Origin: Anaerolineales bacterium
GTDB lineage: Bacteria; Chloroflexota; Anaerolineae; Anaerolineales; UBA4823
Assembly: GCA_020354045.1 (NCBI GenBank)
Contig: CP070639.1
Coordinates: 163,317 to 198,811 of the forward strand
Length of the DNA stretch: 35,495 bases
Reading direction: 5' to 3'
In this document: piece after piece, positions 8,746-17,105 of the stretch
How positions within the stretch are numbered: position 1 is the first letter of the stretch
Layout of the letters: each line of letters begins with the position of its first letter
The notes under the pieces: generated by a model
What the model saw: only the letters and a program-made list of their open reading frames with translations
Database searches by the model: none
What the model was told of the DNA's origin: nothing
Made by a program: the position numbers and the translations under genes

Positions 8746-9713
8746 TCACACACGCCTTGCAGTTGATGGGGAACTACTGGTTGGAGGAAATCCAACCGGA
8801 GGACCTGCCTGTACTCAAACAGCTGCCCGGTCTGGCGGAAGCGCTTTCAGATGACCAAGCGGACGCTCTGACCGATCTGGCAGTTGAATATCAGCGCTTG
8901 TTTGGTTTCAATCTACCTCCTTACGAGAGCGTCTTTATTGATCCTTCTGCCATGTTGAACGCTCCTGCGACCGCCCGTGTGGAGCGACTTTACCAGCAAG
9001 CGGGCTGGGCGCCTCCTGCTGGGGTGCGCTACGCTGCTCCAGACCATATTGGCCTTGAGCTGCTGGCACTGGCAGATATGCTCCAGACGGATATGCTTGC
9101 TGCCCCACCTTTGCTCATAAACCATTTGGCTTTATGGGCGCCTATTTTTTTGTTGACACTAGAACGTCTTGACCCCCACCCCTTTTATGCCCGCCTGGCT
9201 GAGCTAACACTTGCATTGATTTTAGAGACATTGCCTGATAACCCTATACCCTCTGGCATTGACCCGTTTCCCAGCCTGCCACCTGCTCCGGTTTACCGAG
9301 GTACTTACCAGCCAGCACCCGGACAACCTGAGCTCGAGGTTGAGGCACTGAAAGGACAGCCTATCCAGGGAGATAGCCTCCGGCAGGTGCTGGACCATCT
9401 GTTGATCCCTCGCGCGGCAGGGTTGTACCTCACCCGCCAGGATCTGGCAGCTGCCGCGCTGGCATTGGAGCTGCCTGGTGTGGTAGGCGACCGTGAGCAT
9501 ACACTAAAGACCGTGCTCCAATTGGCAGCCCAGTACGAATTGCTTTCTGAGCTATTCGAGCAACTTGTCAACCTGTGCCAGAGGGAGATTTCTGCTTATG
9601 CCGACCTGGAACGGGACAACCCTGCCTGGGCAGCCTATGCAAAGGCCTGGCAACAGCGCCTGGAGAACACCATCCAATTCTTGCGCCAGCTGGATCTACA
9701 GGCTATGGCCTGA
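8742..9713 (+). CDS. TorD/DmsD-like molybdoenzyme chaperone with C-terminal extension
   Basis: 323 residues. The first 165 are all-alpha and carry the TorD signature: L..EYQRLFGFNLPPYESVF followed by a long helical core (LLALADML, LINHLALWAPIFLLTL). This family binds the apo-catalytic subunit of DMSO-reductase-family enzymes and assists cofactor insertion. The target is presumably the molybdopterin subunit at 2508-5522. Usual length is about 200 residues; the extra about 150 residues here begin with a proline-rich linker (PSLPPAPVY) and continue as a second helical domain I do not recognise. The GTG start at 8742 overlaps the preceding stop (GTGA); an ATG at 8766 is the alternative. Confidence 0.75.
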   Translation: MITHALQLMGNYWLEEIQPEDLPVLKQLPGLAEALSDDQADALTDLAVEYQRLFGFNLPPYESVFIDPSAMLNAPATARVERLYQQAGWAPPAGVRYAAPDHIGLELLALADMLQTDMLAAPPLLINHLALWAPIFLLTLERLDPHPFYARLAELTLALILETLPDNPIPSGIDPFPSLPPAPVYRGTYQPAPGQPELEVEALKGQPIQGDSLRQVLDHLLIPRAAGLYLTRQDLAAAALALELPGVVGDREHTLKTVLQLAAQYELLSELFEQLVNLCQREISAYADLERDNPAWAAYAKAWQQRLENTIQFLRQLDLQAMA

Positions 9714-9757
9714 TTGGCCTTATCTCAGCCCCTCACCCTTTATGCTATACTTGGCGC
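9714..9757 (+). promoter_or_regulatory. Possible internal promoter giving a leaderless kinase mRNA
   Basis: TATGCT overlapping TATACT (9741-9751) ends 7 nt before the kinase ATG, so transcription would start at the A of the ATG. No ribosome binding site is visible before that ATG. The -35 region is weak, which keeps confidence low. Confidence 0.3.
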
Positions 9758-11509
9758 ATGTCGGCAGACGCGGATCGCAGTGTCCAGCCCAACCGGATTT
9801 TTCTTTTCCTGGTAGCCTATCGTTGGGCCAGCTTGCTGTTAGGGTTATGGCCAGTGTTTGGCCTGCAGAGTGCTGCCAATCCAGGTGTGCCTCCGGCCTT
9901 GGTCCTGGGGCTGGCTGCTAGCATTACGTTACTCATCAGTCTCTTCAACCGAGCCCTTAACCGCCAGCTAACCCGCTACCCTTATCTGCTTGTCCTGGAC
10001 ATGCTCCTGGCTGCTGGTGTGATCACGGTCAGCGGCGGTACCCAGAGTCCCTATTATCTCTACGCCTTGAGCCCACTTCTGGCAGGCGCATTTTTCTTTC
10101 AGATGCGCGGGGCAGTGGCTTCCGCCGGGTTTTTCACGGTTGCTTATCTGGCTGCGTTGCTGGTCAGCCGGCGGGTATATTCTTCCCCGGTTCAACTGGA
10201 TGTCCTGATCACCGAACTGGCTGGCATATGGTTGATCGCTATCCTGATTGCCTATCCGTCCGTTTTGCTCAAGCGCCTGCGTAAGGCTCACAAAGATCTG
10301 GAAGAAACCCGTGACGAGCTGGCAGGACAGAACCAGGAGCTCAGTAGCACCCACCGACAGCTGCAGATCATCCATGACCTAACCCTGGCTCTGCAAGCAG
10401 CACCCGATGTGCAAAGCGTGCAAGACCGCATCCTGTCGGTTGTCACAGATGAGCTGGGTTTTTCGCGGGCAGTGATTGGTCTGGTGAACCCGATCACCGA
10501 GCGCCTGGAGAACTGGCGTTCCCAGCCTGACACAGCTCAACTGCCTTTTCATCAAGCTCACCTGCCCTTGGAACCGGAGGCAGGTCCTATTGCGCGCGGA
10601 CTATTGGCGGAGCCAGAAACAATCTGGCTGCCCCAAGACCAGGTGCTGACGGGTAATCCAGCCCTGAATGCCTGGCTGGGATCAGGCCCCTGGCTATTTG
10701 TCCCGCTCGCCTTGCGCGAAAACCCGGTGGGTGTGCTGCTGATCGCGGTCGAAAGCGATCATGAAGCTGAGCAGAACGGCCGCCTAGAGATGTTGACTCC
10801 GGTAGCCAGCCAGGCGGCAGTCGCACTGGGCACCACCATGATGTGCATTGACCGGGCGCAGCGCCTGGCAGTGGAACGTGAACGCAATCGCATCGCGCGT
10901 GACATCCACGATACGGTCGCCCAATCGTTGTTTGGCATCGTTTTCAGCCTGGACGCCTGCATTGCCATGCTACCTGCTCAGGCTGACAGCGTCCAACACG
11001 AGCTAATGGAGCTGCGTGACCTGGCCAGCGACGTACGGCAGCAGGTGCGCCGCTCGATATTTGACCTGTGGCCCCAGGAACTGGTGCTTGAAAGGTTCAA
11101 GTCCGATCTCAGCCAGCATACCGGCCAGATTGGCACATCAAGATCTTTCCAGGTGGACTTTGATATGCCAGAAGAGTTTGATGAGTTGCCTGTGGAAGTA
11201 CGTCAGGTACTTTACCAGGTGGCGCAAGAGGCCCTCACCAACGTTGCTAAGCACGCTGGCGTGGATTCGGCTCAGGTCTCATTACATTGCGAGCAAGACT
11301 TGGCCTTCCTGACAGTTCAAGATCAGGGATGTGGGTTTGACCCTGAGTTGGTGCTCTCCAAGCAAAATGTTTCTGATCGCTTTGGCTTGCGCGGCATACG
11401 TGAGCGTGTTCGCTCCCTAGGTGGGGATCTTGAGATCCACACCGGCCTGGACCAAGGCACCCGCATAAAGGTACGATTGCCAATTATCCGGGGAGTGCAG
11501 CGTGCCTGA
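9758..11509 (+). CDS. Sensor histidine kinase, NarX/DesK (HisKA_3) type with GAF domain
   Basis: 583 residues from ATG 9758 (the frame is open further upstream but overlaps torD and has no better start). Residues about 12-165 contain roughly six hydrophobic segments forming a membrane sensor; a short coiled coil follows (KAHKDLEETRDELAGQNQEL). Residues about 205-365 look like a GAF domain. The phosphoacceptor motif ERERNRIARDIHDTVAQ gives His384, characteristic of the HisKA_3 family, and the ATPase domain shows NVAKHAG (N box), DQGCGF (G1) and GLRGIRERV (G2). Its stop overlaps the start of the response regulator by 8 bp. The signal is unknown; location suggests control of the sulfur/molybdenum operon. 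Confidence 0.92.
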   Translation: MSADADRSVQPNRIFLFLVAYRWASLLLGLWPVFGLQSAANPGVPPALVLGLAASITLLISLFNRALNRQLTRYPYLLVLDMLLAAGVITVSGGTQSPYYLYALSPLLAGAFFFQMRGAVASAGFFTVAYLAALLVSRRVYSSPVQLDVLITELAGIWLIAILIAYPSVLLKRLRKAHKDLEETRDELAGQNQELSSTHRQLQIIHDLTLALQAAPDVQSVQDRILSVVTDELGFSRAVIGLVNPITERLENWRSQPDTAQLPFHQAHLPLEPEAGPIARGLLAEPETIWLPQDQVLTGNPALNAWLGSGPWLFVPLALRENPVGVLLIAVESDHEAEQNGRLEMLTPVASQAAVALGTTMMCIDRAQRLAVERERNRIARDIHDTVAQSLFGIVFSLDACIAMLPAQADSVQHELMELRDLASDVRQQVRRSIFDLWPQELVLERFKSDLSQHTGQIGTSRSFQVDFDMPEEFDELPVEVRQVLYQVAQEALTNVAKHAGVDSAQVSLHCEQDLAFLTVQDQGCGFDPELVLSKQNVSDRFGLRGIRERVRSLGGDLEIHTGLDQGTRIKVRLPIIRGVQRA

Positions 11510-12161
11510 AAACATCCGGATCCTAATAGTGGATGACCACGCCGTGGTGCGTAAAGGCCTGGCCATGGTGTTGCGATTGGAGGGGGATTTTGAAGTGGTT
11601 GGTGAAGCTGGAGACGGGCAACAGGGGGTTGAGATGGCTGCAGCACTGCGGCCTGACCTGGTGTTGATTGACCTGATGATGCCCAAAATGGATGGTGCCG
11701 CTGCTACCCGGGCAATCCGCAATAAACTACCGGAAGTCCGCATCTTGATGCTAACCGGAGCTGAACTGGATGAAAGGCTGCCCGACACGCTTTCTGCTGG
11801 GGCGGATGGCTATATCTTGAAAGACATCGAACCCGAGGACCTCAAGGCTGCCATACGGGCAGTTGCCCAAGGTGAGACCTATCTGCATCCGAGGGTTACA
11901 CGTATGGTGCTGGAGCGCTCTGCTGCCCTTTCCAAACCGGCGCCGCAGGTACGGCTGACACCACGCGAGCTGGAAATCTTGGGCTGGATGGCTACGCCCA
12001 TGACATATAATGAGATCGCCTCCCAGCTCACCCTCAGCGAGGAAACCATCCGCAGTCACGCCAAGCGCGTGCTGCGCAAGCTTGGCCAACCTAACCGCGT
12101 TCAGGCTGTGCTGGCTGCTGTGCGCGCTGGGTATATTGAGCTACCTCCCGAAGAAAGTTAA
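11502..12161 (+). CDS. NarL/LuxR-family response regulator
   Basis: 219 residues with a GTG start overlapping the kinase gene. The receiver has the acidic pair D11/D12, phosphoacceptor Asp57 (VLIDLMMP), conserved Thr (LTGAE) and Lys in YILKDIE. The C-terminal LuxR-type helix-turn-helix is clear: LTPRELEILGWMA, YNEIASQLTLSEETIRSHAKRVL. It is the cognate partner of the preceding kinase and should act as a DNA-binding transcription regulator when phosphorylated. Last gene of block 1; an intrinsic terminator follows 13 bp downstream. Confidence 0.95.
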   Translation: MPENIRILIVDDHAVVRKGLAMVLRLEGDFEVVGEAGDGQQGVEMAAALRPDLVLIDLMMPKMDGAAATRAIRNKLPEVRILMLTGAELDERLPDTLSAGADGYILKDIEPEDLKAAIRAVAQGETYLHPRVTRMVLERSAALSKPAPQVRLTPRELEILGWMATPMTYNEIASQLTLSEETIRSHAKRVLRKLGQPNRVQAVLAAVRAGYIELPPEES

Positions 12162-12170
12162 GGCATCCAA

Positions 12171-12401
12171 TCAAAAGACTGTTTGCAGACTTCCACCTGC
12201 AAACAGTCTTTTTTTATTATGCTTTGTATTAGCGTTGCAGATCATGCTGCTGAGCAACCAAGGCGCCCAGATCCAGGCCTGGAAGAACAGGATGACCAGC
12301 ACAATGTCGCCCAACTGCCTTGCTAGCGCTTCCAGGTGGCTGCCTGAGGGGTGGATAAAAGAGTTTGGTGATTTGTTGCTTTCCTGTTCAGGTTTCTGCA
12401 C
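12171..12401 (-). CDS. Possible small single-TM protein downstream of usp
   Basis: A GTG-initiated 76-residue frame overlapping the end of the universal stress gene by 14 bp. It has one strong hydrophobic stretch (VLVILFFQAWIWAPWLL) after a polar N-terminus and ends in basic residues. A weak GGTGG lies about 8 nt upstream. Its last codons run through the inverted repeat of the block 1 terminator, which argues against it or means that the terminator overlaps its 3' end. I do not recognise a family. Confidence 0.28.
   Translation of the reverse strand: MQKPEQESNKSPNSFIHPSGSHLEALARQLGDIVLVILFFQAWIWAPWLLSSMICNANTKHNKKRLFAGGSLQTVF
12175..12217 (+). terminator. Intrinsic terminator of block 1
   Basis: AAGACTGTTTGCAG (12175-12188) pairs perfectly, 14 bp, with CTGCAAACAGTCTT (12197-12210) across an 8-nt loop, followed by a T-run (12209-12215). 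The upstream AAAA could let it also work on the minus strand. Confidence 0.93.
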
Positions 12402-13287
12402 ATCTTACCACCAGGACTGAACATCCAGCGTAATGGATCAGCTTGCGCGAGACGCTGCCTAAAAGCCAGCCGCGCATCTGGCTTAAGCCGCGCGAACCAG
12501 CAACCAGTAAGTCGATCTCATGGCTCTGAGTGTATTCAATGATCTCGGTAGCTGCGTCCCCGCGAGTTAACACGCTACTGACGCGCAAGCCTGCCTGGCG
12601 CAATCTTTGTTCTGCTTCTGCCAGCATTGGTTTGGCTTTTTTTTCATCCTCTTTGGCTTGCCGTATTAAGGATTCATCCAAATCTTCCATGGGCGGCATA
12701 TCTCCCAATCCTGCTGGCCAGTATTGCACCCAGGCAGCTGTACTGGGCAGCGACGGCAACACGTGCATGATGCGTACTTCGGTGAATTTTGGCAGAGGGA
12801 ATTGCAACAGGTAGTCAACCGCCTGGTGGCTGTAAATGGAGCCATCTGTCACCATGAGCACCCGTCGCAGAGTTTGATAAGGCGCCCGGACTACCAGCAC
12901 CGGCCACTTGGCATACTCCACAACCTGTTGGGCCACTCCACCTAGCAGAATGCCCAGCGTAGCGCGCAAGCCTCTGGCGCCTACTACCAACAAATCGGTT
13001 TGGTGGCGGTCGGCAAAATCACTCAATTGTTCGGCGGGGTGACCGTGCAGCAATCCAGTCTTGACCTCGATCCCCTCGCTCTGTAAAATGGTAGCGACTC
13101 GCTCCAGGGCAGTCAGCAATGCGGCCTTACCGGGCGATTGCGTGGGGGCCAAAACCGAGAGCGCGGTGATTGAGCTTCCGGGCTGCAAGGGTAAATCGCA
13201 CAGCAGCCTGGCAGCCGCAATCGAGTGTTCTGAACCGTCAACACCTAATAAGATATCCAATGGACGAGCAATCTGTTTGGTGTTCAT
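12388..13287 (-). CDS. Tandem-domain universal stress protein (UspA family)
   Basis: 299 residues made of two UspA domains. Domain 1 begins ILLGVDGSEHS and ends with GARGLRATLGILLGGVAQQVVEYAKWPVLVVR-like pattern; domain 2 begins RVLMVTDGS and ends with GSRGLSQMRGWLLGSVS. Both have the G-x2-G-x9-G-(S/x) nucleotide-binding pattern, so ATP-binding is likely, with the second copy matching best. Cytoplasmic proteins of this family help survive starvation, oxidants or hypoxia; exact role unknown. AGGAG stands 9 nt before the ATG and a clear promoter lies about 140 bp upstream. It is convergent with the block 1 operon. Confidence 0.93.
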   Translation of the reverse strand: MNTKQIARPLDILLGVDGSEHSIAAARLLCDLPLQPGSSITALSVLAPTQSPGKAALLTALERVATILQSEGIEVKTGLLHGHPAEQLSDFADRHQTDLLVVGARGLRATLGILLGGVAQQVVEYAKWPVLVVRAPYQTLRRVLMVTDGSIYSHQAVDYLLQFPLPKFTEVRIMHVLPSLPSTAAWVQYWPAGLGDMPPMEDLDESLIRQAKEDEKKAKPMLAEAEQRLRQAGLRVSSVLTRGDAATEIIEYTQSHEIDLLVAGSRGLSQMRGWLLGSVSRKLIHYAGCSVLVVRCAET

Positions 13288-13614
13288 GACTTTTCTCCTG
13301 TTCGATTCACGAACTTATATAAAGTACGCCTAGCTTTGCATCCGGCCAGGCGTTTGTGTGCTGTAGTCGTTGAGGTTGGTGTGAGGGGTTCAGCCCGGCA
13401 CGGAGCACCGGGGATATATATGTATCATAGCAAATTGCGACTTTATTTTCAAGCTATTCACCCGCCTTTAATCCCTTGATTTAATCGCTGAGAGAATGCA
13501 GGATGCGAGCCATAATCACCCAGATATTCCCAAAGAACCATAATTTAGAAGCTCTAAACGAGAAAACATGTCTTGTAAAGACCTCCTAAACATCACTCTG
13601 CCCAACTGGAGAAG
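13288..13614. other. Gene-free interval with the usp promoter and leader
   Basis: Besides the usp promoter the minus-strand leader holds two small hairpins: CCCGG/CCGGG (near 13394-13413) and ACGCCT (13353-13348)/AGGCGT (13331-13326) around a loop containing GATGCAAAGCT. The half nearer 13614 shows no gene or clear signal. Confidence 0.5.
13424..13452 (-). promoter_or_regulatory. Sigma70-type promoter of the universal stress gene
   Basis: On the minus strand TTGAAA (13452-13447) and TATGAT (13429-13424) are separated by 17 bp. Transcription would start near 13417 and leave a leader of about 130 nt. Confidence 0.65.
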
Positions 13615-13911
13615 ATGAAAGATATGCTTAGCGATCTTGATCAGTGGATGAATACTGACCAAGCGATTGCGATAGCCACGGTGATTCAGAGCTGGGGCTC
13701 GGCGCCGCAGCGCGCCGGTTCTAAAATGGGAATAACCGCGCAAGGTGCAATCAGTGGTTCGGTCAGTGGCGGATGCGTAGAGGCCGGTTTGGGTGAAGCC
13801 CAGCTCAACTGCCTGCGCGCGCCGATCGGTTTGGCCATTCAGGTCACCACTCCCGAAGAAATAGCGTTTTCCATCATGGCAAAGATCATCGCTACCTGGC
13901 GAAATTCTTAG
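13615..13911 (+). pseudogene. Truncated XdhC/CoxI-like N-terminal domain
   Basis: 98 residues with the start of the XdhC/CoxI family: AIATVIQSWGSAPQRAGSKMGI, then GSVSGGCVEAGLGEAQ. XdhC proteins insert or sulfurate the molybdenum cofactor of xanthine dehydrogenase/CO dehydrogenase-type enzymes. The expected CGG-containing stretch after the first domain is replaced by an unrelated tail and a stop, and the C-terminal Rossmann-like domain is absent in all nearby frames. It is most likely a remnant, although a stand-alone small XdhC domain protein is possible. No hydroxylase gene is next to it. Confidence 0.6.
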
Positions 13912-13994
13912 CAGGTTACCTGTATTATCGGCAGTTCCCTTTCAAGTCTATTGTGCTGAATCCTCCACCTTTCTAAAAAGCCAAGTAAATAAAT

Positions 13995-14023
13995 TTGACA
14001 CCCACGAAGTGTGCACATATAAT
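13995..14023 (+). promoter_or_regulatory. Perfect-consensus sigma70 promoter of the kor-hdr-etf operon
   Basis: TTGACA (13995-14000), a 17-bp spacer and TATAAT (14018-14023), twelve of twelve consensus positions. The start point is expected near 14030, leaving a 134-nt leader before korD. GTGACA (14033-14038) and TGTCAC (14086-14091) in the leader could pair at long range. Confidence 0.85.
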
Positions 14024-14163
14024 GCTTGTATCGTGACATTTCGAACAAACCTCCCCTGCTAACTGGTAAGGCGCGGGTCTGTTTTTGTCACTGCTTGCGC
14101 CTGCTTTGTGCCCTGGTTTGTGCATCATAGAGGGGGTGGTTTTACTGCGTTGAGGTTAATACC

Positions 14164-14457
14164 GTGAAGGTGTTTGCCCGTACGCCCCTGAATATTGAAC
14201 AAGTCCGCCTGCCCCGTGGACAGGTTTACCTGATTCCCGAACGCTGCAAGGGCTGCCGGGTTTGTATCCAGTTTTGTCCCCGCCAGGTGCTCCAGATTTC
14301 TGAGCAAGCGAATACTAAGGGCTACCATTACCCAGAGGTGATGGCAGGTAAAGAGCAGGACTGCGTCCATTGTGAATTTTGCACGCTGGTCTGTCCTGAA
14401 TTTGCCATCTATACGCTCCCCATCGCTGGTAAACCCGATGATGAGGTGCCGGTTTGA
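14164..14457 (+). CDS. korD: 2-oxoacid:ferredoxin oxidoreductase delta (ferredoxin) subunit
   Basis: 97 residues with two 4Fe-4S motifs, C28-x2-C31-x2-C34-x3-C38-P and C67-x2-C70-x2-C73-x3-C77-P, joined by the GYHYPEV linker typical of KorD. It relays electrons from the thiamine-diphosphate site of KorAB to external ferredoxin or a partner complex. GTG start preceded by TGAGGT at about 7 nt. First gene of the operon; its stop overlaps the TTG start of korA in TTGA. Confidence 0.92.
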   Translation: MKVFARTPLNIEQVRLPRGQVYLIPERCKGCRVCIQFCPRQVLQISEQANTKGYHYPEVMAGKEQDCVHCEFCTLVCPEFAIYTLPIAGKPDDEVPV

Positions 14458-15602
14458 GTACAAAACGCGTACGCACGGGCCAGCATTTCATGAGCGGCGA
14501 CCATGCCTGCGCCGAAGGCGCTCTGGCAGCGGGCTGCAGATTTTTTGGTGGTTATCCCATCACCCCCTCAACTGAGGTGGCTGAACACCTGGCTCGCAGG
14601 CTGCCCGAGGTTGGAGGTGTGTTCATCCAGATGGAGGATGAGCTGGGCAGCATCGCTTCTGTCTTGGGCGCCTCTGCCGCCGGGGCACGTGCTATGACTG
14701 CCACCTCTGGTCCTGGTTTGAGCCTGATGTTGGAGAATCTCGGCCTGGGCGTGATCCTGGAACTCCCGATTGTCATAGTGGATGTGCAGCGCGGCTCACC
14801 ATCTACAGGCCTACCCACTATGCCAGGTCAAGCGGATATCATGCAGGCGCGCTGGGGCTCTCATGGCGATTACGAGATTGTGGCATATGCTCCCTGGTCA
14901 CCACAAGAGATGTTCGACCTGACCATCCAGGCCTTCAATGTAGCTGACCGGTTCCGGGTGCCAGTGCTGCTCATGGCCGATGAAGTTGTGGGACACATGG
15001 TCGAGCGGGTAGAAATCCCTGATGCTGATCAAATTGAGTGCTGGTCACGCAAACGCCCTGAGCAACCACCCAATGGCAGTTTTGCACCCTTTGAGGCGGG
15101 CGAAGATCTGGTGCCACCCATGGTGCACGCTGGAGAGGGCTACCGCATTCATTACACCGGTCTGACCCATGATGAACACGGTTATCCGGATATGTCGGCG
15201 GAGACCCACCATCGCCTGGTCACCCGCCTGGTGGAAAAAGTCCGCCGCAACGCCGACCAGTTCACCCGGGTGGAGGGTTATCACCTGGAAGATGCCCGTA
15301 TCGTGGTGGTGGCGTATGGCTGCACAGCCCGCTCCGCCCGCCGCGCGGTACGCCTGGCTCGGCGTCAAAACATCCCTGTGGGTCTGTTGCGCCTGGTATC
15401 CATCTGGCCTTTTGCAGACGAAGCATTACGGCAGTTGGTTCCTGATGACGCCACATTTATTGTGACCGAAATGAATCTAGGGCAGATCAGCCGTGAGGTA
15501 GAGCGCGTCGTCCGCCGCCCAGTGCGCGGTGTCTTCCATGCTGGTGGCGCAATGATCTCTCCTGAGCCGATTCTGCAGGCTATCCAGGAGGCTGCTCAAT
15601 GA
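14454..15602 (+). CDS. korA: 2-oxoacid (2-oxoglutarate):ferredoxin oxidoreductase alpha subunit
   Basis: 382 residues. The N-terminus has the KorA pattern MSGDHACAEGALAAGCRFFGGYPITPSTE, then DELGSIASVLGASAAGARAMTATSGPG and SPSTGLPT, all typical of the pyrimidine-binding domain of the ThDP enzyme; the C-terminal domain contains VVVAYGCTARSARRAV. I chose the TTG start at 14454 because GAGGTG lies 6 nt upstream; ATG 14490 is possible. With KorB it cleaves a 2-oxoacid, transferring the acyl group to CoA and reducing ferredoxin. 2-Oxoglutarate is the usual substrate of this DABC order, but specificity cannot be proven here. Confidence 0.93.
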   Translation: MSTKRVRTGQHFMSGDHACAEGALAAGCRFFGGYPITPSTEVAEHLARRLPEVGGVFIQMEDELGSIASVLGASAAGARAMTATSGPGLSLMLENLGLGVILELPIVIVDVQRGSPSTGLPTMPGQADIMQARWGSHGDYEIVAYAPWSPQEMFDLTIQAFNVADRFRVPVLLMADEVVGHMVERVEIPDADQIECWSRKRPEQPPNGSFAPFEAGEDLVPPMVHAGEGYRIHYTGLTHDEHGYPDMSAETHHRLVTRLVEKVRRNADQFTRVEGYHLEDARIVVVAYGCTARSARRAVRLARRQNIPVGLLRLVSIWPFADEALRQLVPDDATFIVTEMNLGQISREVERVVRRPVRGVFHAGGAMISPEPILQAIQEAAQ

Positions 15603-16522
15603 GCGCGTCCATGTTAGACGGCACGACCAGCCTGCGTGGCACCGCTGATCCGGATCGTACTGCCGCACAGATCGGAGCCGCTATCAATGTCGAGCAACAT
15701 CCACTAGACCAAATTATCCGCGCCGAGCGTATGCCTCATATCTGGTGCCCTGGTTGCGGGATTGGCGTCGCCATGCGAGCCTATGCTCAGGCTATTCTCG
15801 ATTTCAAATTCCCTGTAGACGACCACGTCGTCGTCTCTGGTATAGGTTGTTCAGGCCGGGTGGCTGGATATATGAATATCGATTCATACCACACCACCCA
15901 TGGTCGAGCAATACCCTTCGCGCTCGGGCTCAAACTGGCCAACCCAAAACTGGTAGTGACAGTATTCAGTGGGGATGGCGACCTGGTCGCGATTGGCGGC
16001 AATCACCTCATCCACGCTGCTCGCCGAAACGTGGATTTGAAGGTCATCTGTGTTAACAACTTCAATTATGGCATGACTGGCGGACAGGCGGGTCCCACCA
16101 CACCCCTGGGGGCGCGCGCCACCACCACCCCATATGGCAATCCTGAGTTGCCCTTCAACCTGCCTTACCTGCTGGCGGCTTCGGGCGCGAATTATGTTTC
16201 ACGCTGGACCACACTGCATGTCCGCCAGGTGAAGGAAGACATCCTGTACACATTTGCCAAGCCTGGCTTCACTTTTATCGAAGTCCTGGCGCCTTGCCCG
16301 GTGGGTTTTGGCAAATCGAATAACATCGAGGATGGCTTAGAGGAGATGGAGCTGTACCGCCAGCGCTGCGTGTTGGCTACCGATGGGGATGTGCGCGCTG
16401 AAGAGCTGGATATCGACTTGCGCGAGGAGCGCCCCATTTATGTGGGTCGTTTCATCGACCGTGATCGTGCTCCTTACCAACCTGTTGTGATTCACGCCCC
16501 TGGAGGTGCCAAAGAAGGATGA
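15599..16522 (+). CDS. korB: 2-oxoacid:ferredoxin oxidoreductase beta (ThDP) subunit
   Basis: 307 residues, starting in the ATGA overlap with korA. WCPGCG (49-54) and IGCSGR (82-87) supply cysteines for the proximal 4Fe-4S cluster; the ThDP/Mg motif is GDGDL (125-129) to NNFNYGMTGGQ (153-163), and TPLGARATTTPYGN follows as in KorB. The first about 45 residues are an extension compared with typical KorB and look poorly structured. It binds thiamine diphosphate and forms the catalytic core with KorA. Confidence 0.94.
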   Translation: MSASMLDGTTSLRGTADPDRTAAQIGAAINVEQHPLDQIIRAERMPHIWCPGCGIGVAMRAYAQAILDFKFPVDDHVVVSGIGCSGRVAGYMNIDSYHTTHGRAIPFALGLKLANPKLVVTVFSGDGDLVAIGGNHLIHAARRNVDLKVICVNNFNYGMTGGQAGPTTPLGARATTTPYGNPELPFNLPYLLAASGANYVSRWTTLHVRQVKEDILYTFAKPGFTFIEVLAPCPVGFGKSNNIEDGLEEMELYRQRCVLATDGDVRAEELDIDLREERPIYVGRFIDRDRAPYQPVVIHAPGGAKEG

Positions 16523-16538
16523 CCATGGAGAATTTGGC

Positions 16539-17105
16539 ATGAGGCGAGAAATTCGCATCGCTGGCTTCGGAGGCCAGGGCGTTGGCCTGACCGGCTTCAT
16601 TTTAGGCAAAGCCCTGGCGCTGTATGACGGTCAGGAAGCTGTCATGACTCAGGCTTATGGCCCAGAGGCGCGCGGCGGCGCTTCCAGCGCTAATATTGTC
16701 ACGGCGGATGAACCGATTGATTATCCTTTCATCCAGCAGCCCGATATCCTGGTGGCTCTCTCCCAGGAGGCTTACAACAGGTTCCGCCCGACAGCCAAGC
16801 CCCAGGCATTGATCTTAATTGATCAAGATCTGGTTACGCCTGACCCTGACGACAATATCCACGCCATCCCTGCCACGAGGCTGGCTGAAGAGCTGGGTCG
16901 CCGTATTGTCACCAACCTGGTTATGCTCGGTTTTTTTACCGCTGTCTCTGGTCTGGTGAGCCGCCAAGCCGTGGAACAGGCGATCCAGACCACTGTCAAG
17001 CCTGCCACCATACCGCTCAACCTGCAAGCGTTCGCCACCGGTTATGATTATGCCCACCAACCTGAAGGATCTCTTCCCGAAGCTGAACAGGAGCGTGTAG
17101 CTTGA
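16539..17105 (+). CDS. korC: 2-oxoacid:ferredoxin oxidoreductase gamma subunit
   Basis: 188 residues beginning MRREIRIAGFGGQGV, the canonical start of the gamma subunit, followed by AYGPEARGG. A GTG at 16506 would add 11 residues, but ATG 16539 has GGAG at 8-nt spacing and matches the family start, so I prefer it. The gamma domain helps bind CoA and completes the oxidoreductase. Its stop overlaps the TTG start of hdrA (TTGA), the same overlap form as korD-korA, so translation is coupled to the heterodisulfide-reductase-like gene. Confidence 0.93.
   Translation: MRREIRIAGFGGQGVGLTGFILGKALALYDGQEAVMTQAYGPEARGGASSANIVTADEPIDYPFIQQPDILVALSQEAYNRFRPTAKPQALILIDQDLVTPDPDDNIHAIPATRLAEELGRRIVTNLVMLGFFTAVSGLVSRQAVEQAIQTTVKPATIPLNLQAFATGYDYAHQPEGSLPEAEQERVA

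Noticed and set aside
13326..13353. GATGCAAAGCT loop in the usp leader resembling part of a c-di-GMP (GEMM) riboswitch
   Set aside because: Only one short stretch is similar; the second hairpin and tetraloop/receptor parts are absent and the stem is only 6 bp.
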